From NCBI RefSeq assembly GCF_040513375.1, contig NZ_JBEVTG010000001.1, positions 1,054,001 through 1,118,000 on the forward strand: a stretch of 64,000 nt of DNA, read 5' to 3'. Each line of letters starts with the position of its first letter. Position 1 is the first letter of the stretch. Source of the DNA: Flagellimonas_B algarum. GTDB lineage: Bacteria; Bacteroidota; Bacteroidia; Flavobacteriales; Flavobacteriaceae. The notes under the pieces are model-generated. The model was not told the origin of the DNA, ran no database searches, and saw only the letters and a list, made by a program, of their open reading frames with translations. Positions 18,057-26,032 of the stretch are shown piece by piece. The translations under genes and the position numbers were made by a program.

Positions 18057-18665
18057 ATGGCTTTTGAATTACCAAAACTTCCCTATGCTTATGATGCATT
18101 GGAACCCCATATCGATGCCCGGACCATGGAAATACACCATACCAAGCATCACAATGGATATACCACCAAATTGAACGGCGCGATCGCCGGAACCGATCTT
18201 GAAGGAAAGGATATCGAAGCGATCTTGACGGATTTGGATATGACCAACGGAGCCGTTAGGAACAACGGCGGTGGGTTTTACAACCATTGTCTTTTCTGGG
18301 AAGTGATGTCTCCCAATGGAGGAGGGCAGCCTAGTGGTGCATTGGCCGATGCCATCAACACCGCCTTTGGTTCGTTCGATGCGTTCAAAGAGAAATTCAG
18401 TGCTGCAGCAGGTACCCGTTTTGGATCAGGATGGGCTTGGCTGTGCGTCAACAAGGGAGGAAGTGTCGAAGTTTGTTCGACCCCGAACCAAGACAATCCA
18501 TTAATGCCGGGAGCCGGTTGTGATGGCCATCCGATTTTAGGTCTTGATGTATGGGAACATGCCTATTACCTAAATTATCAAAACAGAAGACCCGATTATG
18601 TCGCGGCATTCTTCAACGTAATCGACTGGGACAAGGTTTCAGCAAATTACGAAGCCTCGAAGTAA
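18057..18665 (+). CDS. Superoxide dismutase (Fe/Mn family)
   Basis: Converts superoxide to oxygen and hydrogen peroxide. The 202-residue protein begins MAFELPKLPYAYDALEPHID, the standard N-terminus of the family, so ATG 18057 is chosen over an in-frame extension to 18000. Metal ligands are visible: His27 in the IHHTKHH stretch, His in GGGFYNHCLFW, and Asp and His in LDVWEHAYY near the C-terminus. Fe versus Mn preference cannot be fixed by eye. The gene is monocistronic with its own terminator, and divergent from the AddA-like gene. Confidence 0.95.
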   Translation: MAFELPKLPYAYDALEPHIDARTMEIHHTKHHNGYTTKLNGAIAGTDLEGKDIEAILTDLDMTNGAVRNNGGGFYNHCLFWEVMSPNGGGQPSGALADAINTAFGSFDAFKEKFSAAAGTRFGSGWAWLCVNKGGSVEVCSTPNQDNPLMPGAGCDGHPILGLDVWEHAYYLNYQNRRPDYVAAFFNVIDWDKVSANYEASK

Positions 18666-18693
18666 GATTTCCGATATCTTATTGTAAGAAATT

Positions 18694-18719
18694 AAACGCA
18701 GCATTTTGCTGCGTTTTTT
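18694..18719 (+). terminator. Terminator after superoxide dismutase
   Basis: Ten-pair perfect stem AAACGCAGCA/TGCTGCGTTT with a TTT loop and six T, 28 bases after the stop. Confidence 0.88.
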
Positions 18720-18747
18720 ATTGGTGCATATTGGGATGACCCCAATA

Positions 18748-18818
18748 GAAAAGGGCGGGAAAGCTCCCACCCTTTTCGTCCCAAATCTTACCATAAACTT
18801 AACCTACTTATGCTATGG
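18748..18818 (-). ncRNA. Tandem small RNA, copy 1 (core plus terminator hairpin)
   Basis: Minus-strand unit of about 71 nt. It starts with a conserved ~40-nt core (CCATAGCATAAGTAGG at 18803-18818, running on to TAAGATTTGGG) and ends in a 13-pair hairpin (18748-18777) followed by T-rich sequence. The same core recurs at 18975-19013 and 19189-19228. The hairpin contains a pair that is G-U on the minus strand but C-A mismatched on the plus strand, which supports minus-strand transcription. CCAT at the 5' end can pair with ATGG later in the core; in this copy a C-to-T change adds one more pair. Function unknown; I cannot match it to a named RNA family. Confidence 0.7.
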
Positions 18819-18823
18819 CAAAA

Positions 18824-18854
18824 CTAAATTACTGGTATTGTGGGAAATAACAAA
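18824..18854 (-). promoter_or_regulatory. Promoter of small RNA copy 1 (TTTG - 19 - TAATTTAG)
   Basis: On the minus strand TTTG (18851-18854), exactly 19 bases, then TAATTTAG (18824-18831), one base off TAnnTTTG in the last four. It ends 5 bases before the conserved core, so transcription would begin at the core. A second -7-like TAGTTTTG abuts the core at 18819-18826. Confidence 0.6.
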
Positions 18855-18943
18855 AGAATTTTAGGAAATTTTTGAAGGGAGAGAGACCGCAATGAAGCCA
18901 AAAGGAATCGAATTCGAAGGATAATTCGTTGGCTTTCAAACAT

Positions 18944-19013
18944 AAAGAAGGCGGATAGATATCCGCCTTCTTTCCCCAAATCTTACCATGAACTTAACCT
19001 ACTTATGCTATGG
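18944..19013 (-). ncRNA. Tandem small RNA, copy 2 (core plus terminator hairpin)
   Basis: Minus-strand unit of about 70 nt, 195 bases from copy 1 measured between core starts. The core (18975-19013) is identical to that of copy 3 and differs from copy 1 at one base within the shared part. The hairpin (18944-18973) is a perfect 13-pair stem AAAGAAGGCGGAT with loop ATCT; its sequence differs from the other copies while pairing is kept. The following T-tract is short, so termination may be weaker. A perfect -7 element TACATTTG precedes the core. Confidence 0.7.
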
Positions 19014-19018
19014 TTCTC

Positions 19019-19026
19019 CAAATGTA
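19019..19026 (-). promoter_or_regulatory. -7 element of small RNA copy 2
   Basis: TACATTTG on the minus strand, a perfect TAnnTTTG, ending 5 bases before the core. The -33 position at 19-base spacing reads TTCA, a weak match. Confidence 0.5.
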
Positions 19027-19157
19027 TCCCAAGGCCGGGGATCCCTGAATTCTTTTAGACAAAAGCCCTTTAATTCAGTTGAAATACACACCAAGAAAAT
19101 TGGACTATAATTTGTTGGGAAAAGGAGTACAACGAATGAGGAAAAACGAAGGAAAAT

Positions 19158-19228
19158 AAAAAAGGTGGAGATTGCTCCACCTTTTTTGCCCCAAATCTTA
19201 CCATGAACTTAACCTACTTATGCTATGG
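19158..19228 (-). ncRNA. Tandem small RNA, copy 3 (core plus terminator hairpin)
   Basis: Minus-strand unit of about 71 nt, 215 bases from copy 2 and 93 bases after the purF stop. The core lies at 19189-19228. The hairpin (19158-19187) is a perfect 13-pair stem AAAAAAGGTGGAG with loop CAAT, closed by an A-run on one side and a T-run on the other, the best terminator of the three. The sequences between copies show no similarity to each other, so only the RNA units are conserved. Confidence 0.7.
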
Positions 19229-19234
19229 TAGACT

Positions 19235-19242
19235 TAAAAGTA
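19235..19242 (-). promoter_or_regulatory. Possible -7 element of small RNA copy 3
   Basis: TACTTTTA on the minus strand, one base off TAnnTTTG, 6 bases before the core and at the same place as the elements of copies 1 and 2. No clear -33 element. Confidence 0.35.
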
Positions 19243-19320
19243 ATCCGGTTCGCTCTCGAAATGTTAAAAACACGGTGAAAGGTTTGTTTTCATCGACAAA
19301 ACACCTAAAATGGTGAATTT

Positions 19321-21219
19321 TCAATATGCTCGTTGATTTTTACCCTCGTAAAAGTTGATAAACGCCCTATTTACGACCCGGTTTCCTCCAGGTGTTGGGT
19401 AGTCTCCGGTAAAGTACCAATCCCCTAAATTTTTAGGACATGCAGCGTGCAGATTCTCTATAGTCTGGTAGATGATCTGGACTTCGGCTCCGATATCCGG
19501 TGGACTTAGGATTTCTCCGATTTTCGCTGAGATTTCCTCTGCGGTAAAGGGTGCGTATAGCTCTTTCACATGGTTGATGACATCCTTGTCTTTCGAATCT
19601 CGTTGTTCGAGGCATTTGGCGTAGATCGAATCGATGACCGAAATCGTGTTGCGATCTTTATGGAGCTCTAGAGCTGCCTTAAAAGCGACGAAATCTTCAA
19701 GTTTCGCCATATCGATCCCATAACAATCCGGATAGCGTATCTGTGGCGCAGAAGAGACGACCACTATTTTCTTGGGATGCAGTCGATCCAACATCCTAAG
19801 GATGCTTTTTTTCAAAGTGGTGCCCCTAACGATACTGTCGTCGATGATCACTAGGTTGTCATCTTCACCAACCGACCCGTATGAGATGTCGTAAACGTGG
19901 GCCACTAGGTCGTCACGGCTGCTGTCTTGGGTAATGAACGTACGTAGTTTTGCGTCTTTTATGGCTACTTTTTCAATACGTGGTCGTTCTGCCAATATGC
20001 GATGCAGCTCTTCTTTGGTCATGTTCGGACCCAAAGCGAGAATCTGTTCCTCTTTTCGCTTGTTGAGGTAGTTCTGTGCTTCTTTGACCATTCCGAAAAA
20101 CGAAGTTTCGGCCGTATTTGGGATATAAGAGAACACGGTGTTTTTGAGGTCGTTGTCGATAGCTTTCAAAATATCGGGAAATACCAATTTGCCCAGAAGC
20201 TTGCGTTCTTCATAGATCTCAAGATCGCTTCCCCTTGAAAAATAGATGCGTTCGAACGAACAGGCTTTGCGTTCACGGGGTTCCAATATTCGGGAAACCG
20301 ACACTTTTCCGCTCTTCTTGATGATCAGGGCATGGCCGGGTTCCAACTCTTGCACGGCGTCGTAATCCACATTGAATACGGTTTGTATGGCCGGCCGCTC
20401 CGAAGCGACGACTACCACTTCGTCGTCTTGGTAATGGTAGCAGGGGCGAATACCCGAAGGATCTCGGAGCATGAAAGCATCCCCGTGGCCCATCATTCCG
20501 CCCATGGTATAGCCACCGTCCCAATTCTTGGATGATTTCCTCAGGATCTTGGCAATGTTCAATCGCTCGGCGATATGGGGTGAGGCCTCTTTTTTGCTGT
20601 ACCCTTCTTTTTTGATCTCTTTATAAAGTTTGGCTACGGCATCGTCCAAAAAGTGCCCGATTTTCTCCATGACCGTTATGGTATCGGCCATTTCTTTGGG
20701 GTGCTGCCCCAAGTCGACCAAGTTGTCGAACAACTCATCGACATTGGTCATATTGAAGTTGCCCGCCACGATTAGGTTACGGTGCATCCAATTGTTCTGC
20801 CTTAAGAACGGGTGCACGCTTTCAATGCTGTTCTTTCCGAAGGTACCGTATCGAACATGTCCCAAAAGCAATTCACCGATGTAGGGGATGTGTTTTTTCT
20901 GCATTTGCACATCGTCCCAATATTGTGGATGATCGGCAATGGCATTGTTGATGCGATCGTTGATCTGGGCGAAAATATCCTGTATGGGTTGTTGCTTGCT
21001 CGAACGCACCCTACTCATGTAACGTTCCCCAGGGGCCATATCCAATTTGATGCTCGCAAAACCAGCGCCGTCTTGACCACGGTTGTGCTGCTTTTCCATC
21101 ATGAGGTACATTTTGTTTACCCCGTAAAATGCGGTCCCGTATTTCTCTTTGTAGTATTCCAAAGGTTTTAACAACCGGATCAATGAAATACCGCACTCGT
21201 GCTTAATGGCGTCGCTCAT
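19321..21219 (-). CDS. purF: Amidophosphoribosyltransferase, long form
   Basis: Catalyses the first step of purine synthesis, PRPP plus glutamine to phosphoribosylamine. The 632-residue protein has an N-terminal glutamine amidotransferase domain whose nucleophile would be Cys9 (KHECGIS), implying removal of an 8-residue leader, and the blocks KQHNRGQDGAGFAS and LLGHVRYGTFG. The PRPP loop is VIIDDSIVRGTT at about residue 470. It is about 130 residues longer than classical PurF, with extra material inside the amidotransferase part and at the C-terminus. A terminator separates it from the upstream kinase gene. Three small RNA units lie downstream. Confidence 0.9.
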   Translation of the reverse strand: MSDAIKHECGISLIRLLKPLEYYKEKYGTAFYGVNKMYLMMEKQHNRGQDGAGFASIKLDMAPGERYMSRVRSSKQQPIQDIFAQINDRINNAIADHPQYWDDVQMQKKHIPYIGELLLGHVRYGTFGKNSIESVHPFLRQNNWMHRNLIVAGNFNMTNVDELFDNLVDLGQHPKEMADTITVMEKIGHFLDDAVAKLYKEIKKEGYSKKEASPHIAERLNIAKILRKSSKNWDGGYTMGGMMGHGDAFMLRDPSGIRPCYHYQDDEVVVVASERPAIQTVFNVDYDAVQELEPGHALIIKKSGKVSVSRILEPRERKACSFERIYFSRGSDLEIYEERKLLGKLVFPDILKAIDNDLKNTVFSYIPNTAETSFFGMVKEAQNYLNKRKEEQILALGPNMTKEELHRILAERPRIEKVAIKDAKLRTFITQDSSRDDLVAHVYDISYGSVGEDDNLVIIDDSIVRGTTLKKSILRMLDRLHPKKIVVVSSAPQIRYPDCYGIDMAKLEDFVAFKAALELHKDRNTISVIDSIYAKCLEQRDSKDKDVINHVKELYAPFTAEEISAKIGEILSPPDIGAEVQIIYQTIENLHAACPKNLGDWYFTGDYPTPGGNRVVNRAFINFYEGKNQRAY

Positions 21220-21230
21220 GTAATAAAATC

Positions 21231-21254
21231 AAAAAAGCCCTGACGGATCAGGGC
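21231..21254 (-). terminator. Terminator between PfkB kinase and purF
   Basis: Minus strand GCCCTGA/TCAGGGC seven-pair stem, loop TCCG, then six T. It ends the kinase message just before the purF start, so purF must have its own promoter or depend on readthrough. Confidence 0.8.
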
Positions 21255-21260
21255 ATATTG

Positions 21261-22187
21261 TTATTCCAATTCGATATTGAATTGCGTCAATTCCTTAAAC
21301 TGTTGCAACCTCGAATCGACTTCCTCCTTTTCTAGCCGTTCCATGCGTTCGGTACCGAAACGTTCGACACAGAACGAGGCCAGGTTCGATCCGTAAATAA
21401 TGGCGTTCTTCATGTTCTCGAAAGAGATGTTGCTCGTACTTGCCAAGTATCCGGCAAACCCACCCGCAAAAGTGTCGCCGGCACCGGTCGGATCGAAAAC
21501 CTCTTCCAACGGCAGGGCAGGGGCAAAGAAAATATTCTCATCCTTGAACAATAAGGCGCCGTGTTCCCCTTTTTTGATCACCACATAACTTGGACCCATG
21601 GTATGGATTTTTTGGGCGGCCTTCACCAGGGAGTATTCGCCGGTCAATTGGCGGGCTTCCTCATCATTGATGGTAATGACGTCGATTTTTTCGATAACGG
21701 CCAATAGTTCGTCCCAAGTGTTGTCCATCCAAAAATTCATGGTGTCGAGGATGATGAGTTTCGGCCGGGTTTCCATCTGCTCGATAACCCCCAATTGGAT
21801 GTTAGGATGCAGATTGCCCAATAGCACGATATCGGCGTCCTTAAAGTGATCGGGTACGATCGGGTCGAAATCGGCGAGCGTATTCAATTCGGTCACCAAG
21901 GTATCCCTTGAATTCAAATCGTTGTGGTATTTCCCTTTCCAATAAAAGGTTTTGCCCCCTTTGACGATTTCAACGCCGCTAAGGTCAATGCCCTTGTTCT
22001 TCAATAGATCGAGGTAACTGCCTGGAAAGTCTTCACCAACGACCGAGACGATGGCCGATTCGACTTTGAACTGGGCAGCGGCCAAGCCGATAAAGGTAGC
22101 GGCACCGCCTAATATTTTACCTGTTTTCCCAAAAGGGGATTCAATCTCATCGAAGGCCAAGCTGCCAACGATCAAAAGTTTGCCCAT
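21261..22187 (-). CDS. PfkB-family carbohydrate/nucleoside kinase
   Basis: A 308-residue ribokinase-fold kinase. It starts KLLIVGSLAFDEIESPFGK and has the glycine pair in ILGGAATFIGLAAAQF and the catalytic DPTGAGDTFAGGFAGYL at about residue 235, where Asp is the general base. The family phosphorylates sugars or nucleosides. Its position beside purF and purN makes a nucleoside (adenosine or inosine-guanosine type) substrate plausible, but this is inference from context only. Confidence 0.88.
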   Translation of the reverse strand: MGKLLIVGSLAFDEIESPFGKTGKILGGAATFIGLAAAQFKVESAIVSVVGEDFPGSYLDLLKNKGIDLSGVEIVKGGKTFYWKGKYHNDLNSRDTLVTELNTLADFDPIVPDHFKDADIVLLGNLHPNIQLGVIEQMETRPKLIILDTMNFWMDNTWDELLAVIEKIDVITINDEEARQLTGEYSLVKAAQKIHTMGPSYVVIKKGEHGALLFKDENIFFAPALPLEEVFDPTGAGDTFAGGFAGYLASTSNISFENMKNAIIYGSNLASFCVERFGTERMERLEKEEVDSRLQQFKELTQFNIELE

Positions 22188-22226
22188 CCGTTCAAATTTG
22201 CTGCAAATATACCGTAATAAAATGAA

Positions 22227-22862
22227 CTATTTCCTCCCAAAATCAGCAGGTATTTCACCCCAAGCCTTGGTCTCCCATTTCACCACCGGCGTCTTGTACG
22301 AATTGGATTTCAACCAGGCTTCCGCTCTTTTGATGAGGGTGAAGACATCGGCGTTTTTGGCATTGGGTACAAGTTTGGTCTTGCACTGTTTTTTACGGAC
22401 CCAACCCATGGCGATTCGCGAATCGGTGTAAACCAGGCGATCACTGTCTTGCTTTTTCAAGAAGGCCAAGGCGTGTACGATCGCCAAAAATTCACCGATA
22501 TTATTGGTGCCTTGTTCAAATGGGCCTTGTTTGAACAACACTTTTTTCGTTCCGGTATCGACACCTTGATACTCCATTTTACCGGGGTTCCCACTTGAAG
22601 CCGCATCGACCGATATCGAATGCAAGTTGGGATCGCCGATCTTAAGCAATTCTTCAGGCGTCAATGTTGGCCGTTTTTTAGAACTTCCCTTATACTCGAG
22701 ATAATTGCCGTTGAATGCCTTCTTTGCTTCATCGAAAGTGGCGAACGATTTGTATTGGGCGCCTTTGAACCCTTCGATTTGCGCCTTGCAGTCTGCCCAA
22801 GAATCGAAGATTCCCGGATGTTTGCCTTTCCAGACCACGTAAAACTTTTGCTTTTTAGCCAT
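22227..22862 (-). CDS. Ribonuclease H with N-terminal viroplasmin domain
   Basis: Degrades the RNA strand of RNA-DNA hybrids. The 211-residue form starts at ATG 22862 (MAKKQKFYVVWKGKHPG); an upstream in-frame extension is rejected since it overlaps purN and has no domain. Residues 1-48 are the caulimovirus viroplasmin-like hybrid-binding domain (GIFDSWADCKAQIEGFKGA). The RNase H domain follows with the acidic residues in SVDAASSGNPG, NNIGEFLAIVHAL, VYTDSRIA and the last Asp in IPADFGRK. The gene overlaps the purN stop by 8 bases. Confidence 0.9.
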   Translation of the reverse strand: MAKKQKFYVVWKGKHPGIFDSWADCKAQIEGFKGAQYKSFATFDEAKKAFNGNYLEYKGSSKKRPTLTPEELLKIGDPNLHSISVDAASSGNPGKMEYQGVDTGTKKVLFKQGPFEQGTNNIGEFLAIVHALAFLKKQDSDRLVYTDSRIAMGWVRKKQCKTKLVPNAKNADVFTLIKRAEAWLKSNSYKTPVVKWETKAWGEIPADFGRK

Positions 22863-23427
22863 GGGAGTCCAATAATTCGGCGATGACCTTCGGGTAATAG
22901 TTGTATTCGAGTTCGTGGACTTTGGCGGCAATGGTTTCGATCGAATCGCCTTTATCCACTGCGACGCGCACCTGTTCGATGATAGCCCCTTCATCATAGG
23001 CCTCGTTCACATAGTGAATGGTAATACCGGTTTCGGTGTCACCACTGTCCTTCACGGCACGGTGTACGTTTTCGCCATACATTCCTTTTCCGCCGTATTG
23101 TGGTAGCAGGGCCGGATGGATGTTGATGATTTTTTGTGGAAAGGCGGCTACCATGGCTTCGGGCACCTTCCAAAGGAAACCGGCAAGAACGATCAAATGG
23201 GGGTCGATGGCCCCAAGGAAGTCTTGCACCACCGATGATTTCGAAAATGCGTTGCGATCAAAACAAAGCGTAGGAACTTCTAAGCGTTTGCAGCGTTCTA
23301 GAACTTTCGCCTTGGGATTATTGGTCAGCACGCAAGTGATCGTAACTGACGGGTCATCATTGAAAAACCTAATGATGTTCTCAACGTTCGATCCCGACCC
23401 CGAGGCGAACAAGACGATTTTTTTCAT
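22855..23427 (-). CDS. purN: Phosphoribosylglycinamide formyltransferase
   Basis: Transfers a formyl group from 10-formyltetrahydrofolate to GAR in purine synthesis. The 190-residue protein has the phosphate loop FASGSGSNVENII (residues 8-20), the catalytic block INIHPALLPQYGGKGMYG (Asn, His) and the catalytic Asp in SGDTETGITIHYV. Length is typical. It is divergent from acpP and shares a message with the RNase H gene. Confidence 0.94.
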   Translation of the reverse strand: MKKIVLFASGSGSNVENIIRFFNDDPSVTITCVLTNNPKAKVLERCKRLEVPTLCFDRNAFSKSSVVQDFLGAIDPHLIVLAGFLWKVPEAMVAAFPQKIINIHPALLPQYGGKGMYGENVHRAVKDSGDTETGITIHYVNEAYDEGAIIEQVRVAVDKGDSIETIAAKVHELEYNYYPKVIAELLDSHG

Positions 23428-23465
23428 GGGCGGTTTAAGCTATTGCAAAGGCATTCAGTATGGGC

Positions 23466-23482
23466 GGCTAAGTTAAGTAGCC
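23466..23482. repeat. 17-bp quasi-palindromic site upstream of purN
   Basis: GGCTAAGTTAAGTAGCC: five-base arms GGCTA/TAGCC around a 7-base centre, 39 bases upstream of the purN ATG. The site differs at two bases from one at 59505 and is related to one at 62192. It may be an operator, but chance is not excluded. Confidence 0.3.
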
Positions 23483-23547
23483 CACCTATAAATCGGTAAT
23501 TTACAGTACATTTTATCGACAAATAGTGTATTTAATCCAAAGTTTTA

Positions 23548-23555
23548 TATTTTTG
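23548..23555 (+). promoter_or_regulatory. -7 element of acpP
   Basis: TATTTTTG, a perfect TAnnTTTG, 30 bases before the acpP ATG. The -33 region reads AGTG and is weak. Confidence 0.5.
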
Positions 23556-23585
23556 CCAACGATTAAATTTTAAAACGATAATACT

Positions 23586-23819
23586 ATGTCAGACATTGCA
23601 TCAAGAGTAAAGGCTATCATTGTTGATAAACTAGGTGTTGACGAAAATGAAGTTGTTCCAGAAGCAAGCTTTACCAATGATTTGGGTGCCGACTCTTTGG
23701 ACACTGTTGAGCTAATCATGGAGTTCGAAAAAGAATTTGACATTCAGATTCCGGACGACCAAGCTGAAAATATCGCTACTGTCGGTCAAGCCATTAGCTA
23801 TATTGAAGAAGCAAAATAA
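23586..23819 (+). CDS. acpP: Acyl carrier protein
   Basis: Carries growing acyl chains in fatty acid synthesis. The 77-residue acidic protein has the phosphopantetheine attachment site GADSLDTVELIMEFEKEF with Ser37, and helix III IPDDQAENIATVGQA. It is followed by fabF, as in many bacteria, but a strong terminator lies between them. Confidence 0.97.
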   Translation: MSDIASRVKAIIVDKLGVDENEVVPEASFTNDLGADSLDTVELIMEFEKEFDIQIPDDQAENIATVGQAISYIEEAK

Positions 23820-23844
23820 TTGATGATATCTTATTAAAGAGCAT

Positions 23845-23886
23845 AAATTATCCATGCGGAAAGATCCGCATGGATAATTTTTTTTA
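23845..23886 (+). terminator. Strong terminator between acpP and fabF
   Basis: Perfect 15-pair stem AAATTATCCATGCGG with loop AAAGAT, followed by eight T. It should make acpP mRNA mostly monocistronic and much more abundant than fabF mRNA. Confidence 0.88.
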
Positions 23887-23917
23887 ATTTAAGGGTAAAT
23901 AGGTTAAAAGTAAAGCT

Positions 23918-25168
23918 ATGCAATTAAAGCGTGTTGTAGTTACCGGATTGGGGGCCTTGACCCCAATTGGGAACGATTTGAAAACCTATTGGGAAGGATT
24001 GAAAAACGGTAAGAGCGGCTCTGCCGGAATTACCTATTTCGATACCGAAAAATTCAAAACCAAGTTCGCATGCGAACTTAAGGACTATAACCCCCAAGAT
24101 TTTTTCGATAGAAAAGAGGCCCGTAAACTAGATCGGTTCGCACAATATGCCTTGGTTTCTTCGGATGAAGCGATCAAAGATGCCGGACTGGACCTTGAGA
24201 AGGTCGATAAGTTTCGCGTCGGAGTGGTTTGGGGAGCTGGTATCGGCGGCCTTGAGACTTTTCAAAACGAGGTGGTCGGTTACGCACAAGGGGACGGAAC
24301 CCCACGGTTCAATCCCTTCTTTATTCCAAAAATGATCGCTGATATCGCCCCTGGCAACATTTCGATCAAGCATGGATTCATGGGACCCAACTATACAACG
24401 GTCTCTGCATGTGCCTCTTCGGCAAATGCGATGATCGATGCCCTGAACTACATTCGATTGGGCCACTGTGATGTGGTCGTTACCGGTGGTAGTGAGGCGG
24501 CGGTGACCATAGCCGGAATGGGCGGTTTCAACGCCATGCACGCACTTTCGACCAGAAATGAAAGTCCTGAAACGGCATCACGACCTTTTGATGCGACCCG
24601 TGACGGCTTTGTTTTGGGAGAAGGGGCCGGGGCCCTCATCTTGGAAGATTACGAACATGCCAAGGCGCGCGGCGCGAAAATATATGCCGAAGTACTCGGT
24701 GGGGGATTGTCAAGCGATGCCTACCACATGACCGCACCGCACCCAGAAGGGATAGGGGTCGTACGCGTCATGGAAAACTGCCTAAGAAACGCCGGACTTC
24801 GACCTGAGGATGTTGACCATATCAATACCCACGGAACTTCGACACCGCTTGGTGACGTTGCTGAATTGAAAGCGATTTCAAAAGTGTTCGGAGACCATGC
24901 CTCTAAAATCAATATCAACTCGACCAAATCAATGACCGGTCACCTTTTAGGTGCTGCGGGTGCCATCGAAGGAATCGCCTCGATATTGGCCATGCAACAC
25001 AATTTGGTGCCGCCCACGATCAATCACAGTACGGTCGATGAGAATATCGATCCTAATCTCAACCTGACCTTGAACACCGCCCAAGAACGCGAAGTGCGGG
25101 TTGCCATGAGCAACACCTTCGGTTTTGGAGGGCACAACGCCTGTGTGTTATTTAAAAAAATGGATTAG
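23918..25168 (+). CDS. fabF: Beta-ketoacyl-ACP synthase II
   Basis: Condenses malonyl-ACP with acyl-ACP in chain elongation. The 416-residue thiolase-fold protein has the nucleophile in TVSACASSANAM (about Cys164), His in INTHGTSTPLGD (about residue 304) and His in KSMTGHLLGAAG (about residue 341). The end NTFGFGGHNACVLF is typical of FabF. It lies between acpP and rnc, a widely conserved order. Confidence 0.96.
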   Translation: MQLKRVVVTGLGALTPIGNDLKTYWEGLKNGKSGSAGITYFDTEKFKTKFACELKDYNPQDFFDRKEARKLDRFAQYALVSSDEAIKDAGLDLEKVDKFRVGVVWGAGIGGLETFQNEVVGYAQGDGTPRFNPFFIPKMIADIAPGNISIKHGFMGPNYTTVSACASSANAMIDALNYIRLGHCDVVVTGGSEAAVTIAGMGGFNAMHALSTRNESPETASRPFDATRDGFVLGEGAGALILEDYEHAKARGAKIYAEVLGGGLSSDAYHMTAPHPEGIGVVRVMENCLRNAGLRPEDVDHINTHGTSTPLGDVAELKAISKVFGDHASKININSTKSMTGHLLGAAGAIEGIASILAMQHNLVPPTINHSTVDENIDPNLNLTLNTAQEREVRVAMSNTFGFGGHNACVLFKKMD

Positions 25169-25183
25169 AGATTATTTAGCTCA

Positions 25184-25918
25184 ATGAAATTCGCACCCAA
25201 AATATTCAGTTCCCATTCGAAATCGGATGGGGATTTTTTTTTGGGGATCAAACGGATCTTGGGCTTTAAACCCAAAGATCTCGACATCTATAAAATGGCC
25301 TTCCTCCATCGCTCGATGAACATCAAGGACGAGTTCGGAAACCCAATGAACTACGAGCGCCTTGAGTTTCTTGGCGATGCGATGCTCGGCACGATCATTT
25401 CGAAACACCTGTATAATGAGGTTCCCGAAGGGGATGAGGGCTACTTGACCAAAATGCGCTCTAAAATCGTCAGCCGTAAACACCTTAATGAATTGGGGAA
25501 AGATCTGGGGCTCCTGGAATTCGTGCAAAGCAGGATACCGAAGTCGCATTTTGGCGAGAACATTCACGGTAATGTATTCGAAGCGGTCGTCGGGGCCATT
25601 TATCTCGATAAGGGATATGGGTTTTGCGAACGCTTTATCGGAGAACGGGTGATCGACCCCTATGTCGATATCGAACAACTCGAAGGTAAGGTGATCAGCT
25701 ACAAGAGCTTGGTCATCGAGTGGTGCCAAAAGCAGAAGAAAGACTTCCACTACGATGTTTATGAAGATACCGGCAATGATGAACTCAAACATTTCGGGGT
25801 CAAACTTTCCATCGATGGGCGTGTGATGGCCAAGGCTAGGGCAACTTCGAAAAAAAAGGCCGAAGAAAAGGCTTCACGTCGGGCCTATTTCGCACTTCAA
25901 CATAAAATCGAGAGTTGA
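25184..25918 (+). CDS. rnc: Ribonuclease III
   Basis: Cleaves double-stranded RNA in rRNA maturation and RNA decay. The 244-residue protein has the signature NYERLEFLGDAMLG (about residues 47-60), a second acidic cluster EAVVGAIYLDKG, and a C-terminal dsRNA-binding domain with ATSKKKAEEKASRRAYFAL. It starts 15 bases after fabF. Confidence 0.95.
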   Translation: MKFAPKIFSSHSKSDGDFFLGIKRILGFKPKDLDIYKMAFLHRSMNIKDEFGNPMNYERLEFLGDAMLGTIISKHLYNEVPEGDEGYLTKMRSKIVSRKHLNELGKDLGLLEFVQSRIPKSHFGENIHGNVFEAVVGAIYLDKGYGFCERFIGERVIDPYVDIEQLEGKVISYKSLVIEWCQKQKKDFHYDVYEDTGNDELKHFGVKLSIDGRVMAKARATSKKKAEEKASRRAYFALQHKIES

Positions 25919-26032
25919 TTCATTAAGAAATAGTAAACTCAATCGTTTTCGTAACTCCTTGATTTCGTAAAGAATCACTTCCTTTAGGCAGGTTTATGTA
26001 TTAATCCTATATTTACAATTCGCAAAATTTTA

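Noticed and set aside
18748..19228. Possible CRISPR array
   Set aside because: Only three copies, spacing of 195-215 bases, and the hairpins vary while the core is fixed; no cas genes. Small RNA units explain it better.
18748..19228. Short peptide starting at the conserved ATG within the small RNA core
   Set aside because: The frame after MVRFG differs in sequence and length in the three copies, and copies 1 and 3 lack an early stop, so peptide coding is not conserved.
22863..22997. Longer N-terminus of the RNase H protein
   Set aside because: It overlaps purN codons in another frame and lacks any domain; MAKKQKF is the family start.
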